A DNA stretch of 64,000 bases from Phoenix dactylifera (Eukaryota > Streptophyta > Magnoliopsida > Arecales > Arecaceae), in the NCBI RefSeq assembly GCF_009389715.1, contig NC_052394.1, forward strand, positions 23,869,399-23,933,398. Reading direction: 5' to 3'. Each line of letters opens with the position of its first letter. The stretch's first letter is position 1. Shown piece by piece: positions 11,913-23,900 of the stretch. The notes beneath the pieces are model-generated. The model was not told the origin of the DNA. It did not search any database and worked only from the letters and a program-made list of their open reading frames with translations. The position numbers and the translations under genes are program-made.

Positions 11913-14900
11913 ATGATGGCGGCGATAGATGTCCCGGAGGTTAACGGCCGCTACCAAGAGGGAGCAGCGATCGAAGCGTCTGATGACACCGCTCACAAAA
12001 TCAGCCATGGTATTTTAATTTTACGCCCCCCCCCCTCTCTCTGAGCACTAGTCATTCGAATTTATGGTCTGATATCAGAAATTAGAAGGATTAATTTGGA
12101 AAATGGGGAGATGGGAATGAATAATGCTTGGTGGAGATTGGATTTCGCGTTGTTCGAATACTTGGGAAACATTACTTGAATCGGCATTTTTAATTACCAA
12201 TTTTGAGATTTTTTTTTTGATTCACACTACGAGCTAACGATCGAAAATTCGTTATTTGGTTCGCATTTTGGAGTTATGCTGTTCGAATATGACTTCTTCT
12301 TTCGGTGCTTTTCATGCCTTTTAGTTCTTTGCATCTGGTTTCTTGGTTTCCCTCAGATTTGTCTCCAATACTTCAAATTTGCTGATTGCAATTTTACTTG
12401 TTAACATGTGGTGGATTTCAATTCGATATGATATTTTAGAAGGTTTAAATCCCGAGCAGGACAATCATCAGTCTATGCAACTCACAGGGGAAAATGTCAG
12501 CAATGGTTTTTCAAGCCAAATCTTTTCCAATACCAAGCAAACGATGTGTTTTGTAAGGTGGATGGCACCGGCACGACAATTTTCTTGTTCTATTATAGAT
12601 AACAAAATTTTGAAAAGTTTAAGTAGGTACAACTATTATTTTGTTCAGGGTTTTGAAATCATGGTCCTCAACCTGGTATCGATCAGGGAGCAGGTCGGAT
12701 GAGGAAATCTCAGGTCTTCAAACCTTGTTTTTAATCCTTTTATCTTTTACCGGTTATTGAAGTTTCTTTTCTTGCATCAAATTTGAAAAACTTGAAGTTA
12801 AGGATCACTGACTGCTGTTATATATGGATAGTCTGATTCCTTATGCTATTGAACTTGATAAAAGTTCCCAATTGCCTGTGACTATGCAGGAACATTGATG
12901 TGCACCAGTTTGCATGCACTTTTTCTTGGTAGAATTTTGTTCACGGATTCACGGTGATCATGATTATTTAAGAGTTTTATTTTTAAGTTCCCAATGCAAG
13001 TTTTTCTTTGGATCTATATTTAAAGCATGTGCTGATGCATGTTATATTCTCCTTGTGCACCGGTTGTTCAGATCCTTGGTATCAAGTTGCATTCGTCCTC
13101 ACAACAGGAGTGAACAGTGCATATGTCTTGGGATATTCTGGATCAATCATGGTTTCTTTGGGTTGGTTAGGTGGTATACTTGGTTTGGTTTTGGCGGCTG
13201 CTGTATCCTTGCATGCTAATACTCTTCTTGCCCATATTCATGAAGTTGGCGGTAAACGGCGGATTAGATACAGAGATCTTGCTGGTTATCTCTATGGTAT
13301 ATTCTCTTGAATGCTCTGCATTTCATTCAAAAGTTTCTCATGCAGGATTTTTCTTATTTATTTTAAAGTAGATTTCTTGTGCAGGAAGTTGAGTTGAAGA
13401 ATGTGCAAACTTAAAGCAACATAATCTTCTCTCTTTGCACACATTCTTTCTAGATGACATCTCACATCTTCGTATAACATGAGTTTTTAGAATTTATTCC
13501 CTTCCTTCACTAGAAAGTTGGACTTTTTTCTTTTTTCTGGATATTCAATGATTTCTTCTGTTTTGATGATTGCAGGTAGAAAAATGTATCGTCTTACATG
13601 GGCACTACAATATGTTAATCTGTTCATGATCAACACTGGATATATCATTTTGGCTGGGCAGGCATTGAAGGTAGGATAAATGCTGCCCATTGTCATTTTA
13701 AACTTATTAGAAAACATATAGTTAAAAGTTATTTTTTTTAAAATATTTCTTCTTCTTCTTCTTCTTCTTAATCATGTCAATATATCTATGCTGCTATAGT
13801 TAAAGGTAGGATTCTCATTGGTTTTCACAAATTTGCTTGGGTTAGATGTGAGGATTCAACCCCATTAGAGGCAACCTATTTCTTTAGAATGATGTCATCT
13901 CGATATTTGAGAGACAAAATATCTTATATTTTATACTATAGGAAACATTTGTTTTTGATGTAATGTAGAAAACATTTGTCTCAATCATTAAACTACTTGT
14001 ATGGACATAATTTACAAAAAAACTATACTTTGCTTTTAGAGTCTTCTTGGTTCCCGTGACTTTAGGCATTATGGAAATCCTCTTTTTTATGGTTATGGCT
14101 TCAACGAGCATGACGAATCGAAATCCGTCAAACACTTTCTGACATATGATTACTAAATGATAGTCAATGTTTTAAATCTTGGTAGGACTGGGAGCATCTC
14201 CGCTATTCCATCTCGTATTTTTTTTTTGCTAGAACGGGCATTTCATACATCACGGGTACGAATACACCCAATGGAATCGGAAAACAAAAGGCCTCGAAGT
14301 GATCCAGGCATCTCTCTCTCTCCAGCCCATAGGGTACCTCTTGAGTGGTTCGCAACATATGCCGCCACCCAGTCGGCCGCCCTATTGACCTCGCGATATA
14401 CATGCATGGCCTGGAATGTAACACACTCCCTCGCCATCTTCCAAATGTCGCGGAGCAAGGGGTGAACGCCCCCATAGCTGCTCGAGCCCTTTCGGACCCA
14501 GCTGATCACAGTGGACGAATCTCCCTCCAGTAAGACTGAGCTCGCTTGAAGCACTCGCCGTGCATAACACATACCCATCCAGGCCGCCCGCAGCTTTGCC
14601 CCAGGAACCGAGGTGTCAAAGATCTGCTAGCCACCCGCTGCCATCACACCAGAGCTCGGCCCCTTGATGACGAATCCAACCCCTCTTCTCCTATCTCCAT
14701 CCAAGATCGAGCCATCAAAATTGACTTTGAGGAAGCTCGGGGGTGGGGGCTCCCAGGTAAAGAATACCCTATATGGAGCAGCCGAAGCAGTATGGGGGCC
14801 CCAGATATCCCGAGCTGTCAAAGGTCTATGGGCTAGGTTTGCATGCAAGATCTCTGCTGCCTGAGCTCGAGCCCGCTCCATCACGAACCGTGGTGATGGG

Positions 14901-17900
14901 CTGCCCTCGTCGAAAATTCGGGCGTTCCTGGCCAGCCACATCTGATAAGCTGTACAAGATGCCCTGCTGCGCATCTGAGGGATACTAGCCCATTGCCGAA
15001 CCACCTCCAAAAAACAAACCCTCCGGCTCCAAGCGTCCTCCGGAATTCCAGTCAAACTCCAAGCACCCCCTGCCCAATCGCACTGGAAGAGCACATGATC
15101 CACCGACTCGTCTACCCCACAATCCGAGCATAGGGGGAAAAGACTCACTCCTCGTCTACTCAACACTGAGCATGTCGGCAGACGCTCCCAGGTTACCTTT
15201 CAGAGGAAGAGAGCGACCCTCTGCTGTAGCCCAAATCTCCACACCCAGCCATAGTCTAAACTCGGCTCTGACGCCTGCTGAATAGCTCGGAAAACATCAC
15301 CGATCCCGACACTCGCCCTACAAGTAGTGATCCAAATCCTGACATCTGGACCTGCAGATTTCAGAATGGGGAGCACCCGAACCCGCTCTGCCAAATGCTT
15401 TCCAAACAGCTGGTCTAGTCTGTCACCATCCCATTCCGCCACCCCCGGCTTGAGAAGGTCAGAAATCTGGAGCCTTTCTGCCCCCTCACTACTAAACATC
15501 GTCGGCCATAATCTCAATGGTAGTGCATCCACCCACGGATCCTCTATCACATCAATGCTCCGTCCATCGCCGATCAACCATCTGGAATGCGCCAAAGCCA
15601 TCGACAAGTACCTCCCAATCTCTCGCCACATGAAAGAACATTTCCGGCCGCCTACCGCTTGCGCAATAAATCCGGCTCGACCATATCTAGCTATCACGAT
15701 CTGACTCCAAAATCCATGTGGCTCCAAAACAACCTGCACTGCCCGCTGCGCCAGAAGAGCCTCGCGCTGCGCCAGAAGTGACTGCACCCCTAAGCCACCT
15801 TCCCGCAAAGGCAAACATACTCTCTTACAGGCTACTAGATGCTTCTGCCCACTGAATCTGAGTAGGCTCTGTCTCCTCTTTTCTCACTGGAGTTTAAAAT
15901 GCAATTAAAATCACCTACCACCATAGTCGGCACTCTTTGGGTCAACAGACTCGTCAATTCATCCCAAAGGACTCTCCTAGTTCGGTAGTCGGTGCTGGCA
16001 TAAATCCCACACAGAACCCACGGAGGGTCATTAAGTTCCGAAATTACCATTACAACCTGCTGAGAACAATTGTAGATAATATCTACAGAAGCTATCCCCC
16101 GCTTCCACGACACTAGGATGCCCCCAGACAAGCCTTGAGATTCAATTGCAAAAGATTCCCAATCACCTGCTAAGCGCCGCTGCACATGATGCGACCCATC
16201 TCCCGACACCTGGGTTTCACAAAGAAAGCAAATATCCGGGCAATGAAGCTAAATTAATCTCTTGAAAGACGATAAGAAGGACGGCTTGGCCGCCCCCTAT
16301 AGTTCCAAGCGAGTACCTTCATTCTAAATTGAGAGAAGAAATTTGGCCCTCTTTCCCTGGGCTACTCACTCTCGGTGCAGGAGACTCCCCTGATGCCAAA
16401 TCATTTTCCTGGATCGCAGCCCTTAGCAGGTCCACCACCTTCCTATGCTCCAAAATCGGTGAAGACGATCCCTGTCTCGAGCCACAAGCCATGCCCCTCC
16501 TCAACATTGCCCCTGATGTCGATGGCAACCGCATCGTCCCTGGGATGGAGCACTTCGACGCCTCAGAGTACCCCTTTCCAGGCCTCCCCTTTCCTGCTGG
16601 CTTAGATGAAGAGGCCATCCCGTTTTGAGAACACCCAGCTGACAGCATATCAGAGCACCGTACCGGACCCTCCTCCGTGTCCTCTACCGTTGCACCACCA
16701 TCCAGCCCCCGCCTCTCGGCCGGAGCCCTCCCTCCACCTCTAGTCGCTGCTGTCCGCGGCGGTGGTACCTTCTCCGCCGCTTGCATCCCGCTCGGCACGG
16801 GAATACCTCCCACGGTCAGTGTGGTCGCCATTGCTCCACCGGTAGCAGCACCCGCCGATAGTGGTCGACTGGGGGCTCTCACCGGGGGCAGGGAGGCGCT
16901 CCGGAAGTGTCTCCTCCCTTCCCCCCTCCGACGAGTCGTCAGGTCGTCGAAGGAAGAAGAAGAGGCCAATCTGGGAAGATTCTTAGCCGACCCACTCGCA
17001 CCCTGATTTGACTTAGCCGGGCTCCTGGCCCGCTTCATCGGGCTTGGGCCCTGGCCCAAGGACAACCCGGTTGCAACGGCCGCCTGGCCCAGCTTCTTGA
17101 GAGAAAATGGAACTAGAAAGGGGGTGAGACTCTGAAAGCATCCACATGGGGAAAGAAAAAGAAAGAGGAAAGAGAGGAAGGAAGGAAAGAACAAGAAAAG
17201 TAAGAAGGAAAGGAAGGAAAAATAAAAGAGAGAAAGGAAGGAAAGAGGGAAGAAGGGAAAGAATGAAGAAGAAAAAGGAAAGATGTGAGAAGAAAAATAA
17301 AGGAAGGAGAGAAGCAAAAGAAGGAAAGAAGAAAAAAGACGAACAAAGAAAAAAGAAATAAATGAAAGAAGAACTGGAGAGAGATTGAGCATGGGATAGA
17401 CACTGGGATGGGGCGGGACAGCAGCGCATCCTGTTAAATAGAGAAATCGAGACACCCCTATCCCATGGGATTATATTAGCATGGACTTGCATATTGGTTC
17501 AGTTATTTTGACTGACAAAGAAGTGGACACCCAACTACTCACATTTGTGAAGAATATCAAATAAAATTATATATTTTCCAACAAGAAGCAGGTGAATGAC
17601 TGCATAAAATACTTCAGTCGATCACTCTATGACTAGTGGCTGCTCTATTTCTGTACAATGAACTCCTAACATGCTTATGTTCAGTCATCTTAAATCATTA
17701 TCAACTCACAGAAGATTAAACTTTCTACAATACAAGCATCTGCAAAAGTTTTGCTAGAGAGGTTTGAATCATATGGGCTTATAGTTAAGGTTGATGGCTA
17801 TGTTATTACAATCTTACGGCAAAGTATCAGGAAAGCTGACCTCCTCTGTTACTTAAAATGCATGTTTTGTTGCCCACTGACCTTATTCTTGACCTCCATA

Positions 17901-20900
17901 TTCTTTTTGTGCAGGCCATTTGTGTTCTTTATAGGGATGATAATGCATTGAAGCTTCCCTACTGTATCGCTATTGCTGGGTTTGTCTGTGCTTTGTTTGC
18001 CTTTGGGATACCCCATTTATCAGCGCTGAGGATTTGGCTGGGCGTTTCAACTTTTCTTTGTCTCATATTTATCATCGTAGCATTCGTTTTGTCTCTTAAG
18101 GATGGTACCAATCTAATTGTCACATTTGCCTTCAAACCATGACTGATCTTGAATTCCAGACTACCAGCTAGATAAAATGCTGCATATTACTCAGACTCTC
18201 ATTCTAACTTGAAATTAAATACTCCCTACATTTATCACTTCTATAATTATTCAACTATTCATCAGCAAATTTCTTATAACATTGAACAAGTCAACTCCTT
18301 GAAAAGAGGGTTTAGACTATGCTGTATAGTTAGTATCTGCACTTATCTATATTTAAGGCACACACAAAGAGACAGGAGAAGAGAACGAATCTAGTTGTTA
18401 CATAAGATTTGTAGAGGTTAGAAATATTTTACTATTCAGATGAAAGAAGTTTGCCTTTTGAAACCATGCGGTGGTCACTTTAATTTTATTACGTGGCTCT
18501 GAGATATTGGGTGAAATTTCAGCAAGGCCTCCTGACTTTTCTATAATCCCCTCTGGTTTTGTTTAGTGGAAGACAGACATCATAAATTTTATTAGCTGGT
18601 TGATAGGTATAACAAATTGACTGGCACCCCTCAAACTTCCAGATATCAAGATATTTTATTGTTCTAATCTCTACATTTTCCATGCTGGTCAAACACATAA
18701 TAAAACTTGTATAATGGCAGGGAAACAGTCTTGCTAGTTACAATTCTCAAAGCAAGATCGTGGAGTAGATTTATTTGTTTGGTAAATGTATCATGGCTTA
18801 GCATTATTGTTTATATTTCTTTTCCCTCTAATCCTAAGGAAATCTTGGATTGTCTTCATAATTATATAATTATATGAGTCTAAGCTACATAGACAACAAA
18901 GAAGAATTCTCTTGCTGATGCTTGATATTCTAGGAGTTGTGATGACCACTTTCCTGCAAAATGCTGCCTTGTTAAGAATTTGGAACCAATTATTAGAGGT
19001 TTGACATAGCTCTCAAATTTTGATGGATCAACTTTGTTTCATCAACCTGAACCTGGATAATGCTTACAAATGAGTTTAGGTGTAGAGTAAAACAAGACAG
19101 AAATTTGGGGAGGTTCCTAATTTATCCTTCACGTTGTCTTGCTGTATCCACTCTAAGGCAGTGAATTGGTTTAGAGACTATTTTTATGCTGAATATGCGT
19201 ACAAGAATATACTAAAATTTCTCACATTGAAGTAGTGATTCAACATTTATGTTCTTGTTTTGATTATTACCTTAAAACCCAGGAAACTTTGTGTTCTGTG
19301 TATGGACTATGGATTCATAGCATTAAGCTTGAAACTAGCATGTCTGTTTTCCTATTCACTGGGAATGAACTTTCCAATTCTATTGAATCTATTCATATTT
19401 TGTTTTTTTACGATTCCCAGTTATCGTGTGCTTAATCTTGTACATTAAACTATCTCTGTTACAGTAGAACTGATTGTGGTTTCAAAACAGAAAAAAAAAA
19501 GTGGAATAAATTGTGTAATTTGCTTCCAGTAACTTGAGTTATTAGTGCCTTATTGGTGCGGACACTAGTGCCAGGTCAGCCGGTCGCCACAGGATCCAGC
19601 CAGCTCAGCGGATTCCAGCCGATTCAGCCAGCCTGATTTTATTTTAGATTGATTTATTTTATGTTGATTGGATTTATTTGCATATTGTCATTTGGGTTTA
19701 TTTGCATATTGTCATTTTAGGAGCTTTTTGGAATTATTTTATTTGTAGGGGTTTATTTGTTATTTTGTGACCCTATATATATGGGTCCATCCTCATGTTT
19801 AGGGTTTAATGAATTAATGAATGAAAATTGGTCTTCTTCTTCCTCCTCCTCTTCTCCTCCTTCCCTTCTTCTCCCCCTCTCCTCTCCTCTTTCTTCTTCT
19901 TCCCCTCCTCTTCTTCCCCCTTCCCTCTCCTTCCTGTAGTTGTCCTGCATCAGCTTTGGTATCAGAGCAGGCTGGCTTTGCCCCTGCTGCTAAAGCCTCG
20001 ATCCGTTCTCATCAGAGGCAAAAAGGGGAAAACCCCTTTCGTCGGGCCCGTCCCACCGGCCGCCAAGCTCGCGGCCACCACGTCCCCCCCCCTCGCCGCC
20101 GGCTACACCGCACGGCACCGTCGCCTCCACCTCGCAGCGCCGTCCCGCCGCTGGTCCACCAACAGAAGACGCCGCGACCCCACGAGAGCCATCGGCCGCG
20201 CCTCTGTGGCCACCGCCCGTGGCCGGACCCGAAGGGGCAACGCCGCCGTTCCTTCCCATCGCCGCAGCTCGTCGCCAGAGGTCCTCCGTCGCTGCGCCCA
20301 CCACCGCCATCAGCCACCTGCGTCGGATCCGCAGAGGGGCCGCTGCCGGAAGCCGCTGCCGGAGCCGTGACCGCCTCGCCGTCGGCTCGCCACCGGACGC
20401 CGCCGTCTGCCGGAGTCTCCCGTCGCCAGTACAGTCGCCGCGACCCTCCGCCCCTGCCCGCAGCCACCGCCGCGGAGATCGGCCTGCCCTCTCGAACCCA
20501 TCGGGATGTTGAAGAACAGATTAACGGGTAAGTCACAAAACCCGTTAACCCGAATCCGGTAGCCCGGATGCCAAAAAAAAAAAAAAAAAAAAAAAAGCGC
20601 ACGTGATTTCACGTGACAAACCCGTAACGGGTATAGGGTCGGGTCAAACCCGATAACCCGGATCCTAACGGATCCGAGTTAAAAAAAAAAGAAAAAAAAA
20701 AGTAAAAGTAAAAAAAGAAAAAAAAGAAAAAAAAAGAAAAAAGGTACACACGTGACCGCACGTGACAAAAAAAAAAAAAAAAAAAAACTTACCTCTGTTC
20801 ATCTTCTCCCTCTGTTCGCTCGCCGTCGCCGCCGCCCGTGAAGCGCCGCTCCACCCTAGCCGCTGCAGCCGTCGCCCCTCCGGCCTCGCCGCCCCTGCCA

Positions 20901-23900
20901 TCGTTGAGATCTGTCGCCACTTCACCTCCCGTGCAGCACCGCCCTCGCCGCCTTGCTGTTTTCGCCTCCGCCCGCACGCAGCGCCGCCCTCTTCCTCCGC
21001 CTCCACCGCAGTGCCGCCCCCGTGCTGCGACCGCCTCCGCCTCCACCGCAGTGCCGCCCCCGTGCTGCGACCGCCTCCGCCTCCACCGCAGCGCCGCCCC
21101 CTTCCTACGCCACCCACACGCAGCGCCTCCCCCGTGCCACGATTCCCTTAACCCTTCCTCTCCTCTTTCTTCCACTGATCGCACCCTCCCTTCCCCTCTG
21201 TGGGATCAAGGGTAACCCCATCTCTCCTCCCCTTTCTTCTTCCTTCACGGCCGAACCCACCTCACCTCCCACCCCACCTTCATTTTCTCTCTCGAGCCGA
21301 TTCTCTCATCGGGCCCGCGCCCGCACTCCCAAAGAATCCACCGGGCCCGACTCTCAGGCCCTAAACACCGGGCCCAATCCGATTTCCTCCTCACAGGCCC
21401 AAGCCCGTCGGCCTGCAACGCCACTGCAGAGCCCATTTCGACCTGCCGTGTTGCTGAGATCAACCCCAACTGGAGCCGTTTGACAAGCCTACTTACTGTG
21501 CAGCATTTCTGGACGTCACCCCAACCCAGGTCAGGTTTCTTCCTTTACTGCAAATTTTATTTGTTTGTCTAAATTTAGAATTAATTAACTCTTAAGTGCT
21601 CTATTGATATTGCTTCCTGAAAATTCAACACATCCACTCCAAACAACACCAAAACCCTAGTAGTGGCCTATCTTTGTTATTAATTTTAGGGCTATCTAAT
21701 CTTTGGGAGTTCTTTTAGGCTCTGTGCAGCCCTGCAACACACTGAAAACTAGTACTATTTGACTGCAACTTCTTATCTGAATTTATTACGTAATTCAAAG
21801 CCAATTTCAATTGCTTGAGTTAGCTTCCGATTATATTGAGCATCTACTTTGCAATTGTGAATTCATTTCATGCATTAGGTCTACTTAGGAACCTTTATAG
21901 TTGGTCGGCTAATACATTTTGTCATTCATTTTATGCATCTACGTAGTGGTCGTGTCGCATCTCATCTTGAGTCCCCCCTAGACATGGATTCCAAAATTGA
22001 AGCCCTATTAAAAGCTATCCATGAAACTAATATTCAAGTCCAAAATACGAATGCTCAAGTCCAAGCAAACAATGCCCAAATTCATGACCTAACCACAATG
22101 TCCACCCAGGTTAATGCCCGACTCGATTCAATGGAGGCTTCACTTCAAAGGGTTATTGAATCCCAAAAGGTTAGTACTCCCCATTTACCGGGTCTTGATG
22201 AGGACGATACCCTAGAACAAATCCTAGAACAACAAGGTTCGGTTCGGCAGGGAAACTTTGATCATAGGTCTGTTCCAGGTCACCATTATGCCTACCCTCG
22301 CCCTAGAGGACCTGGTCCCATTCCTCATGTTGATAAAGGTCACCGACATACCGTAGAACCCAGAGAACCTTGTGACCCTGATGAAGATATAATGCGAGGC
22401 ATTAGGGTGGAAGCCCCCACTTTTGACGGTCGTCTTGACCCGAAAGTCTTCTCCGATTGGTTACACGAAATGGACCACTTCTTTGAGTGGTACAATCTGT
22501 CTGAGAACAAAAAAGTTCGATTCGCTAGAATGAAACTCATTGGTCGAGCTAAACTTTTCTGGCAAAGTACCGAACATCTGTTAGCTAGGAGACATCAACA
22601 TGAAGTAACTGATTGGGTAGAGATGAAAGAGAGACTTAAAGAAAAATACCTGCCCCTTAACTACCAAGACGATCTCCTAAATCGATGGAACACTAAGTCC
22701 ACATTTGTAAGGCGCCCTGACACACGAAGCACTCCCACCGGCCTTAATTCCTTAGGGTCCAAACCTTCTGTAGGGTCCACTACTCATAGGCCCCCTCCTA
22801 CTGCCCATGTCACAGGCCGCGACACTAATGGCAAGGGAATGCTTGGTGAGCCTCCCAAACCACATTCCAAAATTCGGTGTTACAAATGCCAAGGTTTTGG
22901 TCACGATACCTCCCAATGTGCAAACAAATTTTTCGTTATTGCTCAGCAAGAGCAGGGAGGTGACATAGATGATTTAGAGGAGCAAATCTATGAACCAAAC
23001 CTCGATGACATTCAGGACATTGAGGAAGAGTGTGATGACAAACCTGAAACCCTAGGATGCACCCACACTCCACCTAGCTCGCTTGCACAGTCAGATAACG
23101 AGTCTGACCAGTCTACCGTGAGTGTAATTGGAAATGCCCTCGCACAACCCATCGAAATTGATGTTAGGATTTCTGAGCCTGCATATGCATTTACACAACA
23201 CATTCATAAGTTGTATCAGGAAATCCATAAGGGCATTCATGCATGTACTGCTCAGTATAAGATGCAAGCTGATTTCCATGCTAAAGAATTTCAAACTTGG
23301 GGTTACGTAATGATCCATCTTAAGGAATTGCAGTCTCTTAGTATTGGACCATTTAGGGTGTTGCACAAGGATGGCACTGACGCCTATGCCATTGACTTTC
23401 CATTTGATTTCGGTCATAGCCTTACTATTAATATTAAAGATTTGGTTGCAATCCCTGATGGCTCTTTTGCTGCACACTCTCATGCGCCTGATGTTTATCC
23501 TATTATTGATTCCATGCCATTTTCGTTTCCTTTTACCCTCCATCGAGCACAAAAAGAGTATATTGATTCTATTTTAGCCGAGCAAATAGTTTTTACCAGT
23601 GATGGAGGCATCCAACATTTTCTGGTTCGTTGGCGAGGACGACCAAGGTCCGGCTACACTTGGATCCAGCGCGAGGAGATACCGCCGATTGACCCGGACT
23701 TGTTGGAGTACTACCGGGGCTTTACCGAGCCGCTTTTGTCGAGGTCGACTTCTTTCCACCCGAGGAGAGTTGGTGCGGACACTAGTGCTAGTGCCAGGTC
23801 AGCCGGTCGCCACAGGATCCAGCCAGCTCAGCGGATTCCAGCCGATTCAGCCAGCCTGATTTTATTTTAGATTGATTTATTTTATGTTGATTGGATTTAT

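Noticed and set aside
16319-17455. Long minus-strand frame beginning with phenylalanine/leucine-rich sequence
   Set aside because: Only its last part is LINE ORF1. The first 120 residues are translation of a purine/pyrimidine tract.
19957-19968. tRNA-like motif TGGTATCAGAGC
   Set aside because: It is the retroelement primer-binding site directly after the 5' LTR and not a tRNA gene. No cloverleaf follows.
19821-21483. Several proline-, alanine- and arginine-rich open frames on both strands
   Set aside because: They arise from the GC-rich leader and repeats of the young LTR element, lack family resemblance and overlap one another on both strands.
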